A stretch of DNA of 64,000 bases from Paenibacillus polymyxa (GTDB lineage: Bacteria; Bacillota; Bacilli; Paenibacillales; Paenibacillaceae): the NCBI RefSeq assembly GCF_018614975.1, contig NZ_JAGGNR010000037.1, positions 38,059-102,058 on the forward strand. Reading direction: 5' to 3'. The translations under genes and the position numbers were made by a program. A model generated the notes under the pieces. That model was not told the origin of the DNA and ran no database searches. It worked only from the letters and a program-made list of their open reading frames with translations. Numbering within the stretch: the stretch's first letter is position 1; each line of letters opens with the position of its first letter. This document shows positions 51,082 through 60,438 of the stretch, piece after piece.

Positions 51082-52296
51082 TTACTTTTTAAGTGAATTT
51101 TGCAATGCAGTCTCTCCAAGCAGAGGAAACAGGTTATCAAACATATGTGTGTTGCCACTAAATACATATCCACCCGGATAATTGGCGTCCAGACTACGCA
51201 TGGTGATCATATGGTTGTACAACTGTTTTGCCCATTTTGGATCATCTGACTGAACAGCGAGCATAATCGCGAGTCCATATACGGACGTAGATTGATAAGA
51301 TACCGCAGGTCTGCGAGTACCACGCTTATATTGTCCAGGGAGCTGATGGCGAGTATTAAACTCTTTTTTCAAAAAAGCAATGAGCTTGTCCGGTTTCCGG
51401 CTGGTCGCAGTTAGATGGTTCGCTACGATTAGCTGATCGATCAGATTCACCGTATCATCATATGTATACGTTTTCGTCGCCACATTGAATGTTTTCGGGT
51501 AAAACAACCCATCATCCGGCATACTTTTCAGCATGGATTCGTACTTGCCATATGCGCCTGGCTCCAGCATATTATGCTTCTCCATTAATTGAAGAGACGG
51601 GAGATCAACATAGACCAGGCTTAACGTATCTGTGGAGTGACCACTCGCAAAATCGTGAAAATCCACATAATATCCTTTATTCTGAACCGATTGCAAAAGT
51701 GTACGGGATATTTCGGAAGCCGTGGCCAGTTTGGCCTCTCTTCCTTGTTCCCATTGATCTGCTGCCTTTAATAAGGCACCGACAATTCGAAAATCATCGC
51801 CAAGCGCGTTGGTGGTCACTTGAGATTCACCTTCTGCATTCAGCTTCCAGGCAATATATTTTTGCGGCATGAGGAAATAGGTCGTCAGCAGTTCATAGCT
51901 TTCCTCGAATAACGCCTGATCATTCTTGGCTACAGCATATTGCATCCAAAGACCAAGTGATTCAGATAAAGCCTCTCTGCCTGCTACGATGTCCGCTCTC
52001 TCTGAGGTAGCATCCTGCAAATAGGTCGCAAGTGTACCATTGGGATTAGTCATATGATCTTGAACAAAGGATACCGTAGGGGATGATTCATTCATCACAA
52101 ACCGCTCCTTCACAAAAATAATTAATGCCGCCGTGATACTGACCGCCAATATGATCCACCACGTTATTCTTCTCCGGTTAACCCGCTTCATGACTCCCTC
52201 CTGTACTGATGCTGCTGTGACATAATGGCTCTTCTCCTTGAGATAGGTTCGGCTAGAGTCTGGGATGCAGGGGTCAAGGATAGAGGATCTGTTCAT
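51082..52296 (-). CDS. GH8-like exopolysaccharide-associated glycosyl hydrolase (YdaJ-like)
   Basis: A 404-aa protein anchored by an N-terminal TM helix (ITWWIILAVSITAALIIFV). The external domain is helical like an alpha/alpha barrel: SESLGLWMQYAVAKNDQALF contains the catalytic-type Glu of GH8 (the SEgqgYgm region in the family), and LGDDFRIVGALLKAADQW matches the D-D region. The overall form agrees with YdaJ. The ATG at 52296 overlaps the stop of the MarR gene. A start at an internal Met (MKRVNRR) is also possible. It probably trims or releases the polymer made by the operon. Confidence 0.75.
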   Translation of the reverse strand: MNRSSILDPCIPDSSRTYLKEKSHYVTAASVQEGVMKRVNRRRITWWIILAVSITAALIIFVKERFVMNESSPTVSFVQDHMTNPNGTLATYLQDATSERADIVAGREALSESLGLWMQYAVAKNDQALFEESYELLTTYFLMPQKYIAWKLNAEGESQVTTNALGDDFRIVGALLKAADQWEQGREAKLATASEISRTLLQSVQNKGYYVDFHDFASGHSTDTLSLVYVDLPSLQLMEKHNMLEPGAYGKYESMLKSMPDDGLFYPKTFNVATKTYTYDDTVNLIDQLIVANHLTATSRKPDKLIAFLKKEFNTRHQLPGQYKRGTRRPAVSYQSTSVYGLAIMLAVQSDDPKWAKQLYNHMITMRSLDANYPGGYVFSGNTHMFDNLFPLLGETALQNSLKK

Positions 52297-52772
52297 TCCG
52301 AAATATCCATGTAGGACCGTCGTCCACCCTTTTTGACAAATTTCCAGTCCACCTCGATATTATGGCGCATTCGGCGGAGAAGCATGACCGCGGTCTCGAT
52401 CTCTTCATCCGTCAGACCGTCCAGTGTCACCTGATCGGAATGAAAGCCCTCTTTACGAATAAATTGCCACGCTTCAAGCCCAGCCTCTGTCGGATATAAC
52501 AACTTGATCTTTTTATTATCTATTGCCGATTGTTTGACAATAAATCCATCGGATTCGAGTTTACTAATCGCTCTGGCTGCAGTCGTACGATCCACTTTGA
52601 TCAGTTCAGCGAGCTGATTCGGAATGATGCCCGGATTCTCGCAGATTCGATACAGATATAGATATTGCCCACGGGACAAGTTCAGATGCTGAAACTCCAC
52701 GTTACTGATTGAATCCAGACAACGGGCAATCATCCCAATCTCACGCAGCACTTCTTTTTTCTCAGTCAACAC
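52293..52772 (-). CDS. MarR family transcriptional regulator of the exopolysaccharide operon
   Basis: From GTG 52772 (AGGGG 7 nt upstream) the product is 159 aa. A MarR winged helix is clear: QYLYLYRICENPGIIPNQLA, then VDRTTAARAISKLESDGFI and wing QSAIDNKKIKLLYPT. It is the first gene of the operon and overlaps the GH8-like gene by 4 nt. A 16-bp inverted repeat lies at its 5' end. It probably autoregulates the operon and the divergent acetyltransferase. Confidence 0.88.
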   Translation of the reverse strand: MLTEKKEVLREIGMIARCLDSISNVEFQHLNLSRGQYLYLYRICENPGIIPNQLAELIKVDRTTAARAISKLESDGFIVKQSAIDNKKIKLLYPTEAGLEAWQFIRKEGFHSDQVTLDGLTDEEIETAVMLLRRMRHNIEVDWKFVKKGGRRSYMDISE

Positions 52773-52791
52773 ACTCACGCCCCTATAAAAT

Positions 52792-52823
52792 TGTTGCATT
52801 CGCAACATAATTGATGGTATAAC
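52792..52823. promoter_or_regulatory. MarR operator and divergent GNAT promoter
   Basis: TGTTGC-ATTC-GCAACA (52792-52807) is an inverted repeat beside the MarR start. For the plus strand, TTGCAT (52794-52799) and TATAAC (52818-52823) are 18 nt apart, so the repeat overlaps the -35 of the acetyltransferase promoter. Confidence 0.5.
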
Positions 52824-52918
52824 TACTGTTGAAAAGAACGAGATGCGTTCCACATTCCTGTTATGTACCAGTTTATCACGTCAGGATAACATTACGATCA
52901 CCCAAAGGAGAAACATTC

Positions 52919-53359
52919 ATGAATACAACGATTGTTGAAGTTAATAATCAGGAATTGCTCGATGCCTGCTTCGCCATTCGCACTGCTATTTTCGTTGAAG
53001 AACAAGGCGTGCCCGCAGCGGATGAATTCGACGCTTATGATACATTAGACGCGGAGGCGCGCCACATTCTGCTCTACGTAGACGGTGTACCGGCTGCCTC
53101 CTCCAGACTGCGCATTGTGGAACAGGTCGCCAAATTGGAACGGATCTGTGTCATGCTTGATTACCGCAAACACGGCCTGGGCCGTGTGCTGATCGACAAG
53201 CTGGAGCAGATGGCTGTTGCTGATGGTCTTGAGAAAGCCAAGCTGCACGCACAGGTACAAGCTTCCAGGTTCTACGAACGTCTCGGATATGCACCCGCGT
53301 CGGACGTATTTATGGAAGACGGCATTCCTCATCTGCTAATGACCAAAAAACTGAAATAA
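52919..53359 (+). CDS. GNAT family N-acetyltransferase (YjcF/ElaA-like)
   Basis: From ATG 52919 (AAAGGAGAAACATTC upstream) the product is 146 aa. It begins with ACFAIRTAIFVEEQGVPAADE, typical of ElaA/YjcF proteins. The acetyl-CoA loop is RKHGLGRVLIDKLE near residue 83, and ASRFYERLGYAP near 116 forms strand 6-7. The substrate is unknown. The earlier ATG at 52829 has no ribosome site. Confidence 0.92.
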   Translation: MNTTIVEVNNQELLDACFAIRTAIFVEEQGVPAADEFDAYDTLDAEARHILLYVDGVPAASSRLRIVEQVAKLERICVMLDYRKHGLGRVLIDKLEQMAVADGLEKAKLHAQVQASRFYERLGYAPASDVFMEDGIPHLLMTKKLK

Positions 53360-53370
53360 TGACATTCCAA

Positions 53371-53415
53371 AAAACGCCTCTGTTATCACTTCTCAGTGAT
53401 ATACAGAGGCGTTTT
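53371..53415 (+). terminator. Terminator after the GNAT gene
   Basis: AAAACGCCTCTGT pairs with ACAGAGGCGTTTT, with an inner ATCACT/AGTGAT stem. Confidence 0.88.
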
Positions 53416-53532
53416 GCATTCAGGCAACGCATTCGTTCGCAACCCAACAACGCAACAACGGTATATGGGACGTAAAGGCACCCATTAGAGCAACCAAGTA
53501 TCCTAGCTTACTTGCTATCTCCGCGTTATATC

Positions 53533-54627
53533 TTAACCCAGTGCCAGACGGTCTGGTTGGGAATCTGCAGCGTTGTTCTTCATTTGTTTACTCCGCAACT
53601 GTCCGCAGGCAGCATCGATATCGGTACCATGTTCCATACGTACAGTGGAGTTGATATTGTTCTTTTTGAGCGTATCATAGAAGCCCAGAATCGATTCTTC
53701 TGTACTCCGTTGATACTGACTGTGCTCATCCACCGGGTTGTATGGGATCAGATTCACACTGACCATACTTCTACGACTGGACAACAGTTCAGCAAGCTCC
53801 GCAGCATGCTCACGCTGATCGTTAACATCACGTAGCAGGATGTACTCAAACATGATGCGTTTGTTCGTTGTAGCCAAATAATAGTCCACCGCATCCATCA
53901 ATTGCTCAATCGGGAAAGCCCGGTTGATCTTCATGATGTGTGTACGCAGTTCATTATTAGGTGCATGCAGAGAGATCGCCAGGTTAACCTGCAGACTGCT
54001 GTCTGCAAATTCCTTGATTTTGTCCGGAAGGCCACTCGTGGATACAGTAATCCGTTTGGCGGCAAGTGCCAGTCCTTTGCGATCCTTGATGACTTCGATG
54101 AAATCACTCATGTGCTTGAAGTTGTCGAATGGTTCGCCAATCCCCATTACCACCACGTTGGTTACCCGCTCGTCTTGACCCGCTGCATCCAGATGTCGCT
54201 GCACATGCATAATCTGTTCCACAATCTCTCCAGCGGTCAGGTCTCTGCTCTTCTTGATCAGACCGCTCGCACAGAAGCTACAACCAATGTTACAGCCCAC
54301 TTGTGTGGTCACACAGACGGTAAGTCCGTATTTTTGCCGCATTAATACCGTTTCAATCAGGTTGCCGTCCTGCATCCGAAGCAGAAACTTCACGGTACCA
54401 TCTGCCGATTCCTGCTTCACATGTTCGCTAAGAGAGTTCATTGTGAAATGCTCGGAAAGTACATCCAGACATTCTTGACGGACATCGGTCATTGCCGGAA
54501 AATCGTGTACACGCTCCTGATATAACCATTCCCAGATCCGGGATGCACGGGATTTCTTCTGCCCATGCTCCGGCAGCCAGGAACGTAATTGCTCTAATGT
54601 TAATCCATATATGGACGATTTGTTCAT
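53533..54627 (-). CDS. rlmN: RlmN-type radical SAM rRNA/tRNA methyltransferase
   Basis: The 364-aa product, from ATG 54627 (GAGG 8 nt upstream), has the 4Fe-4S motif CNIGCSFC near residue 110 (CxxxCxxC). VVVMGIGEPFDNF, RITVSTSGLPD, NLAISLHAPN and the C-terminal GTDIDAACGQL with the methyl-carrier Cys complete the family set. RlmN methylates A2503 of 23S rRNA and A37 of some tRNAs. The gene stands alone and not beside the prpC/prkC genes where B. subtilis rlmN lies. It could be a second copy or a Cfr-like paralogue. Confidence 0.9.
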   Translation of the reverse strand: MNKSSIYGLTLEQLRSWLPEHGQKKSRASRIWEWLYQERVHDFPAMTDVRQECLDVLSEHFTMNSLSEHVKQESADGTVKFLLRMQDGNLIETVLMRQKYGLTVCVTTQVGCNIGCSFCASGLIKKSRDLTAGEIVEQIMHVQRHLDAAGQDERVTNVVVMGIGEPFDNFKHMSDFIEVIKDRKGLALAAKRITVSTSGLPDKIKEFADSSLQVNLAISLHAPNNELRTHIMKINRAFPIEQLMDAVDYYLATTNKRIMFEYILLRDVNDQREHAAELAELLSSRRSMVSVNLIPYNPVDEHSQYQRSTEESILGFYDTLKKNNINSTVRMEHGTDIDAACGQLRSKQMKNNAADSQPDRLALG

Positions 54628-54813
54628 TGTATAATCCTCTTTTCGCAAGAAAGCATATGGCTTATCGGTCCTACCCAAAAAACCTCTACTCCGTATTGTC
54701 CCAAAATTGAAGCGGGAAAACAAGGGCTTTAGCATTTCTTCCAAGAGGTTTTATCTATGGCAAATCTGCACAACAGACAGCATGTATCCCTATTTCTACC
54801 TGAGTCTTCACTT

Positions 54814-56169
54814 CTAGAAGTGAATGATACCGGATGTATGCAGTAGAACCAGCAGAACCAGAATCGGAGCCACGTAACGCAACATGAACAGCCAGATCCG
54901 GAACCATCCGGCTTTCAGTCCGGAAGCTTCTGCAGCCTTTTTCCAGAAGTAACCGGCAAATATAGTCACGAGCAATCCACCCAAAGGAAGCATGATGTTG
55001 GACGCCACAAAGTCCATCCAGTCGAACACACTCTTCGATCCAATCGTCCATTCAGGCAGCAAGCCGATCGACAATACCGAAGGAAGTCCGAAGATGAAGA
55101 CCGCCAGCGAAATAGTCCATACCGCACGGCTTCGGCTCCAGGACAAACGTTCCATGAAATATTTTACCGGAACCTCCAGCAAGGATACCGATGATGTCAA
55201 TGCCGCAATAGCCAACAGGATGAAGAACAGTCCGCCAAACAAGAAGCCAAGTGGCATCGCCGAGAAAGCCGCCGGAAGTGCCACGAAGATTAGTGAAGGT
55301 CCTTGGTCCGGTGCAATACCAAACGAGAATGTCGTTGGGAAGATGATCAGACCAGCAATGAATGCATAGATCAGGTCACCTGCACCTACGGCGACGGTTG
55401 CCGCACCGAGGGATTGATTTTTATCCACATACGAACCGTAGGTTACAAGAATACCCATCCCGAGGGACAGGGAGAAGAAGGCATGTCCAAGCGCTACCAA
55501 TGCGGATTCGGTTGTAAGCTGTGAGAAGTCGGGATTCAGGAAAAAGGAAACCCCTGCACCTGCACCTGGCAACGTGATTGCCCGAATCATCAGGATGATC
55601 AGCAGTACCATCATCGCCGGAATCAGAACCTTGTTAAACTTCTCAATCCCGTTGGATACGCCTTTGGCTACAATCCAGCCCGCAATGAGTACGGATATCA
55701 GTTGCCATACAATGGGCATATAGCCACCTACGAAGGAATTGAATTGTCCGGCATAATCCGGATTGGCAAACAACGTTCCACTAAAGGATTTAAGTGCATA
55801 TTGCAATGTCCAGCCCGCAATAATGACATAAAAGGACAGGATGATAAACGGCGTCAATACTTGCAGCAATCCGGCTGCGAGCCACCCCTTATGTCCACCT
55901 GCTTTGATAAAAGCAGTAGCTGCACTTCCTCTGCCACTACGACCAATTGCAAGTTCCGCCAGGAGCACTGGCAGACCGATGAGCAGCAAACAGACAATGA
56001 AGAGCAGGAAAAATGCTGCCCCTCCGTTCTCACCCGTAATGTACGGGAATTTCCACATGTTGCCCAGACCAACCGAACTACCAATGGCTGCCAGGATAAA
56101 TCCAGTTTGGGAGAAACGTTCTCCTTTGCCAGCGTTGTCTTGATCTAGATTAGGCTTACTAAAATTCAT
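54814..56169 (-). CDS. Sodium-dependent transporter (NSS/SNF family, YocR/YhdH-like)
   Basis: This 451-aa protein has about 11-12 TM helices. The TM1 motif GFILAAIGSSVGLGNMWKFPY contains the unwound Gly and the Na+ site. ENGGAAFFLLF and LPVLLAELAIGRSGRGSAA follow. The TM6-8 part contains HAFFSLSLGMGILVTYGSY. This agrees with bacterial LeuT-like amino acid/Na+ symporters. The start ATG 56169 has GGAGTAGATACG. The substrate is unknown. Confidence 0.93.
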   Translation of the reverse strand: MNFSKPNLDQDNAGKGERFSQTGFILAAIGSSVGLGNMWKFPYITGENGGAAFFLLFIVCLLLIGLPVLLAELAIGRSGRGSAATAFIKAGGHKGWLAAGLLQVLTPFIILSFYVIIAGWTLQYALKSFSGTLFANPDYAGQFNSFVGGYMPIVWQLISVLIAGWIVAKGVSNGIEKFNKVLIPAMMVLLIILMIRAITLPGAGAGVSFFLNPDFSQLTTESALVALGHAFFSLSLGMGILVTYGSYVDKNQSLGAATVAVGAGDLIYAFIAGLIIFPTTFSFGIAPDQGPSLIFVALPAAFSAMPLGFLFGGLFFILLAIAALTSSVSLLEVPVKYFMERLSWSRSRAVWTISLAVFIFGLPSVLSIGLLPEWTIGSKSVFDWMDFVASNIMLPLGGLLVTIFAGYFWKKAAEASGLKAGWFRIWLFMLRYVAPILVLLVLLHTSGIIHF

Positions 56170-56363
56170 CGTATCTACTCCATCACTTTAAAGTTTTCCC
56201 GTAATTATATACTACTCACCTTGTCAGGTCATTCGAAATTCAAAATTTATCGAATTGTTATTTTTTTACATATAAAACATACGGAAATCTTCATCTCATA
56301 AGTTCCTTAAACACAGTATGTGATAAAGTCCGTTCGTCCAACCGTTCAAAGCCCAATAGAACC

Positions 56364-56416
56364 AAAAAGAGGTGTCCCCTCAGTCACTTTAATGACTGCG
56401 GAGCACCTCTCTTTTT
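56364..56416. terminator. Bidirectional terminator after greA
   Basis: AAAAAGAGGTG and CACCTCTCTTTTT flank an inner CAGTCA/TGACTG hairpin. It terminates greA on the minus strand. Confidence 0.8.
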
Positions 56417-56419
56417 GAA

Positions 56420-56896
56420 TTACACTTTGATTTGAAGTAACTCGTACTTGATAACACCCATCGGAGCATTGACATGAATGACGCTGCCCACTTCTTTGCC
56501 CATTATTTCCTTGCCCAGCGGGCTCTCGTACGAAATTTTATTATCCGCAACATCGGCCTCGGCAGGACCAACCACTTTATATTCAATCTTCTCGGCGAAC
56601 TCAATGTCATTAAGCAACACCGTCGATCCAATGCTCACTTTGTTGGAGTCTATACTGTCTGAAGAGATGACTCTTGCTTTTGTTAGCATCTTCTCCAGAA
56701 TCAAAATCCGTGTCTCCATAAAGGCCTGATCATCTTTGGCTGAATGATACTCACTATTTTCCTTCAGGTCACCGTAACTGATCGCAAGTTTCAGACGCGC
56801 AGCCAATTCCTTACGCTTCACCGACTTCAAATCCCTCAGTTCGTCCTGCAGCTTTTCCAAGCCTTCCTGTGTCAAAATCACTTCATCATTAGCCAT
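56420..56896 (-). CDS. greA: Transcription elongation factor GreA
   Basis: The 158-aa length is standard for GreA. The N-terminal coiled coil (LTQEGLEKLQDELRDLKSVK, AISYGDLKENSEYHSAKDDQ) carries the acidic tip that enters the RNA polymerase secondary channel. The C-terminal FKBP-like domain shows YKVVGPAEADVADNKISYES and SPLGKEIMGKEVGSVIHV. It rescues backtracked polymerase by stimulating RNA cleavage. The start has AGGAGATGGAAAA. It is monocistronic with its own terminator. Confidence 0.97.
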   Translation of the reverse strand: MANDEVILTQEGLEKLQDELRDLKSVKRKELAARLKLAISYGDLKENSEYHSAKDDQAFMETRILILEKMLTKARVISSDSIDSNKVSIGSTVLLNDIEFAEKIEYKVVGPAEADVADNKISYESPLGKEIMGKEVGSVIHVNAPMGVIKYELLQIKV

Positions 56897-57184
56897 TTTT
56901 CCATCTCCTAATCCTGCTATCTATCTATATTCTAACCTATATCCACTCCAAACCGTTAGCATAACCAAGAAAAAGAAATAGCTCATCCATATATTGTATT
57001 TCAATGATATCAAAACAATGTTTATCTCTTGAGATCATTTTCAAGGCTGCACCCGTTAATTGTACCGTTACAATCTGCTCAACTGATGATGTTGTTTTCA
57101 CCCATTGACTTTTACAATGAATTCAGGGCAGCAGAAGTTTTATAACCATCGCCTGCAGTCCACAATATGACGTGAGGTGATCTA

Positions 57185-58057
57185 ATGATTGAACTATTGA
57201 ATAAAGCTGAAATACAAGCCTATCTGAAACGGATCGGCATAGATGGTATAAAGAAACCTACACTGGAATTCTTATTTGAACTCCAACGAGCACATGTGCA
57301 ATATTTATCCTGGCAAACGGTCGATATTTATGCAGGTCGTCCTGCGGGAATCAGTCTTCAAGAATCGATTCAACTTATATTACAAGGCCGCAGCGGCTAC
57401 TGCTTTCATCTAAATGGTGCCTTCAGTGTTCTTCTCCGCTCTCTCGGTTACACAGTCGATTGGCATCGCGGGGGAGTACAGCCTCATGGCGAACAACCCC
57501 GTGTGAACTCATTCCATCTCGGTCTATCTGTCCTTCTGCCGGATGCTGACCCGACAGTTGAGCGTTGGATTGTAGATGCAGGTCTGGGCGGAATGCCCTT
57601 TGAACCTCTGCCACTTCGTTATGGAACCTATGGCTCAGCTCCGTTCACGTACCAATTGATGCCTTCATCTGTTGTTGCGGGCGGGTGGCGACTCGAATAT
57701 GAACCGAATGGACCAAGCGAGGGTGTGGACTATGCTCCTGAAGCAATCACCAGCCTGGAAGAGTTCATTCCCAAACATGAATTCTACAGTCGAGCGGCCG
57801 AATCACCTTGGCATAACGCATTTTTGCTTCGTCAGCGGGATGAGATCCGCAGTCATGAACTACGTGGATGTATGCTTCGAACACATGATATCGAAGGAAT
57901 CCGGAAAACAGAGATCCGGAATTATACCGAGTGGCGTAACGTATTAACTGAAATATTCCATGAACCCTTGGTGAACTACAGCGAACTGGAATGCCAGGAC
58001 ATGTGGGAACGAGTGCAGGCTGCGCATACGGAATGGAAACGAGTACAGGAAGCATGA
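57185..58057 (+). CDS. Arylamine N-acetyltransferase (NAT)
   Basis: This 290-aa enzyme of the NAT family transfers acetyl from acetyl-CoA to arylamines and hydrazines. The catalytic Cys is in the RSGYCFHLNGAF motif near residue 73, His in RVNSFHLGLSV near 112 and Asp in WIVDAGLGGMP near 132. The family form RGGxCxE is varied to RSGYCFH, which other Bacillus-type members also show. The start has GAGGTGATCTA. There are no obvious operon partners; the PPTase gene begins 164 nt later. Confidence 0.92.
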   Translation: MIELLNKAEIQAYLKRIGIDGIKKPTLEFLFELQRAHVQYLSWQTVDIYAGRPAGISLQESIQLILQGRSGYCFHLNGAFSVLLRSLGYTVDWHRGGVQPHGEQPRVNSFHLGLSVLLPDADPTVERWIVDAGLGGMPFEPLPLRYGTYGSAPFTYQLMPSSVVAGGWRLEYEPNGPSEGVDYAPEAITSLEEFIPKHEFYSRAAESPWHNAFLLRQRDEIRSHELRGCMLRTHDIEGIRKTEIRNYTEWRNVLTEIFHEPLVNYSELECQDMWERVQAAHTEWKRVQEA

Positions 58058-58220
58058 AGAGGAAGATGCAGAACCTGAGGCCTTAACATGAAAAGTGAGA
58101 CAAGCGGCTTGCTTGTTAGGGGCATCCGTATAGTAATGAATTGGGAAGAAGAGTTGAGGTTCCATTCCATATAAAGGAAAGTTATTGGTCCACGCCGAAT
58201 ATGTCCTCAGGTGATTAATA

Positions 58221-58904
58221 ATGATAACTATTCGTGTGCTCCAAGTTCCAGAAGTATTGCCCGAGGCGTACTGGAATCATTTTCTGTCACAGGTCTCTGC
58301 CGAGCGTCGTGCCCAGGCTTCGCGTTTTGTGCGCCAGGCTGACGCGTATCGCTCCGTGCTGGGAGAGATATTGACTCGTGTGACTTTGAGCAAGTTAACT
58401 GGACTGAGACCTGCTGAGCTTTCTTTTACCCGTAATTCCTACGGCAAACCTTCACTCAGTCACCATTCGAATGTACAATTCAACGTCTCCCATTCTGGTG
58501 ATTGGATTGCTCTGATCTCCGGCAGTACAGATGAACTGGGCGTGGATGTGGAAAAAACAGCTCCCATTGACATGCAGATTGCAGAGCGTTTCTTCTCTCC
58601 TAAGGAGAGCCAGTTCTTGGCTGCCAAGCCTGACGATCGTCGGCTGGAGACCTTCTACCGTCTATGGACGCTGAAGGAAAGTTATATCAAGGCAGTCGGT
58701 ATGGGCCTGTCCATACCACTGGACTCCTTCGCCATCCTTCCTGATGAGCGGGAAGATTGGCATTGTAAACTGGCTGCGGCACATCGCTTCTATAGTCAGC
58801 GTTTGGATGATCAGCATATGCTTGCAGCCTGTTCAGCCGGGGGAGAGCTACCGAGCAAGCCGGAGATCGTCACCTTGGAGGATCTGTATACAGAGTTAGT
58901 ATAG
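58221..58904 (+). CDS. 4'-phosphopantetheinyl transferase (Sfp type)
   Basis: The 227-aa product transfers 4'-phosphopantetheine from CoA to carrier proteins of fatty-acid, polyketide or non-ribosomal peptide synthesis. Motifs: YGKPSLSHHSNVQFNVSHSG near residue 74, the Mg2+ site ELGVDVEKT near 106 (Asp) and FYRLWTLKESYIKAVGMG near 152 (Trp-x-x-Lys-Glu). The length fits Sfp. The start has CAGGTGATTAATA. No synthetase genes are seen in this window. Confidence 0.94.
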   Translation: MITIRVLQVPEVLPEAYWNHFLSQVSAERRAQASRFVRQADAYRSVLGEILTRVTLSKLTGLRPAELSFTRNSYGKPSLSHHSNVQFNVSHSGDWIALISGSTDELGVDVEKTAPIDMQIAERFFSPKESQFLAAKPDDRRLETFYRLWTLKESYIKAVGMGLSIPLDSFAILPDEREDWHCKLAAAHRFYSQRLDDQHMLAACSAGGELPSKPEIVTLEDLYTELV

Positions 58905-58985
58905 AGTGTTGCTGGGCCTCAACGAATTGGAATCAGTTGAGTTTTGTAAGATGCCCCCATTAAGGAAATCCTGCTAAGGTTAATC

Positions 58986-59024
58986 AAAAAAGCTAACGAC
59001 GTGAGTATCACGTGTTAGCTTTTT
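58986..59024. terminator. Bidirectional terminator between PPTase and BI-1-like genes
   Basis: AAAAAGCTAAC and GTTAGCTTTTT pair around a loop containing ACGTGAGTATCACGT, itself an inverted repeat. Confidence 0.85.
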
Positions 59025-59078
59025 AGCTTTTGACTTTAAATCCACACTCCGTTTACGTCTCTGACGTATTGAATAGGA

Positions 59079-59825
59079 TTAATCCCGGCTCCGCAATTTG
59101 CCAAGCAGACGGATGATCTCAATGTACAGCCATACCAGCGTCACCAACAATCCAAATGCACCGTACCACTCCATGTACTTGGGCGCACCACGTTCAGCAC
59201 CACCCTCGATGAAGTCGAAATCAAGGACCAGATTGAGGGCCGCCACAATGACGATAACGACCGAAATACCGATGCCGATCAAGCTGTTATCATGCAGATA
59301 AGGAATCGAAATTCCGAAGAAACCAAGGACAAAGCTCAACAGATACATAATCATGATACCGCCAGTTGCAGCCACGACCCCAAGCTTGAAGTTTTCCGTA
59401 GCTTTGATCAATCTGGTTTTGTATGCCACCAGCAGAGCGATGAATACAGCCATGGTCAACAGAGCCGCCTGCAAGGTAATTCCGTTATACAGGGACTCAT
59501 AGGTTGCAGAAAGTGCTCCCAGGAATAAGCCTTCTGCCACAGCATAGACGGGTACTAGATACGGTGCCGCTACAGGTTTGAACGAAATGACAAGTGCCAG
59601 AATGAAACCAACGATTAATCCGCCATAAGCGAGCGGCATCACTTGTTGTCCGTTAAAGAACATCATCCAGGTTGCAAATGCACTACCCAGCAGAATCACA
59701 AGCGTAATAAACGCTTTATTCACCGTGCCGTTGATCGTCATGTAATTCTGATACCGATCTTCTCCATATCCTCTGTTTTCAAACGTGCTGTCTTTAAGTG
59801 CAGGGTTACCGCTACGACCGATCAA
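59079..59825 (-). CDS. Bax inhibitor-1/YccA family membrane protein
   Basis: This protein of about 248 aa has a short soluble N-terminus (GRSGNPALKDSTFENRG) and seven TM helices. PVYAVAEGLFLGALSATYES in the middle and the C-terminal pore-type IEGGAERGAPKYMEWYGAFG with conserved Asp/Glu are typical of the Bax1-I group with YccA/YbhL architecture. The bacterial members are suggested pH-gated calcium leaks. TTG 59825 is used because GAGG lies 8 nt upstream. Confidence 0.88.
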   Translation of the reverse strand: MIGRSGNPALKDSTFENRGYGEDRYQNYMTINGTVNKAFITLVILLGSAFATWMMFFNGQQVMPLAYGGLIVGFILALVISFKPVAAPYLVPVYAVAEGLFLGALSATYESLYNGITLQAALLTMAVFIALLVAYKTRLIKATENFKLGVVAATGGIMIMYLLSFVLGFFGISIPYLHDNSLIGIGISVVIVIVAALNLVLDFDFIEGGAERGAPKYMEWYGAFGLLVTLVWLYIEIIRLLGKLRSRD

Positions 59826-60039
59826 CACAATCACCTCTTATATGTATTTGGTATATCTGTGATACTGTGATACTAAACTTGGCTTACTACGTTTCAAATT
59901 CTACAAGCTACTCCCTCGAAAAGATCGGGATGGCACTAGAAGGAATCGGATGCAATCCTTCGATTACATCCTTACCCACTGGCGCAATAATTAGGACATA
60001 TGTCCCAGACATTGCATGTTCATGTGCTTTTTAAGCATC

Positions 60040-60396
60040 TTATTTGTACAAAACTTTATCTACATTGTATTTCGCACGCATCGTGTTGATGATATAGGTC
60101 TCGTAAATTTCACGATCTACCGGATCTTCAACCAGGCATACTTCGATCTTCGTTACTTCTTCACGGTGATTCTTGATTGGTGATACAGTGTCTTCAAAAT
60201 GCTTTTTGATACGTGGTCTTAATTTACGTGCTTTCCCGACAAATAACAACTCTCCAGCGGCATTGTAAAACATGAAAATCCCGCCTAGTTCCCGGGTAAT
60301 CAGGTGAAAATCAGTAAATCCATAAATGTGACTAAGCTGTGGATCAACCTGCTTTGTGATGGTTACATCCGGTGTTGGCACGGTAATATTAATCAA
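60040..60396 (-). CDS. GIY-YIG nuclease family protein
   Basis: From TTG 60396 the product is 118 aa. A single GIY-YIG type domain is seen, with IYGFTDFHLITRELGGIFMF near its start. FVGKARKLRPRIKKHFED carries the basic alpha1 residues and DREIYETYIINTMRAKYN contains the conserved Glu and Asn. The first motif is degenerate (GGIFMFY ... LLFVGKA), as in excinuclease-UvrC-like relatives. The ribosome site (GAGGAAGTGAG) leaves several possible starts. Its biological role is not known. Confidence 0.75.
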   Translation of the reverse strand: MINITVPTPDVTITKQVDPQLSHIYGFTDFHLITRELGGIFMFYNAAGELLFVGKARKLRPRIKKHFEDTVSPIKNHREEVTKIEVCLVEDPVDREIYETYIINTMRAKYNVDKVLYK

Positions 60397-60438
60397 TAGG
60401 CTCACTTCCTCATTATCTATAGGTTTAGATCTTATCAC

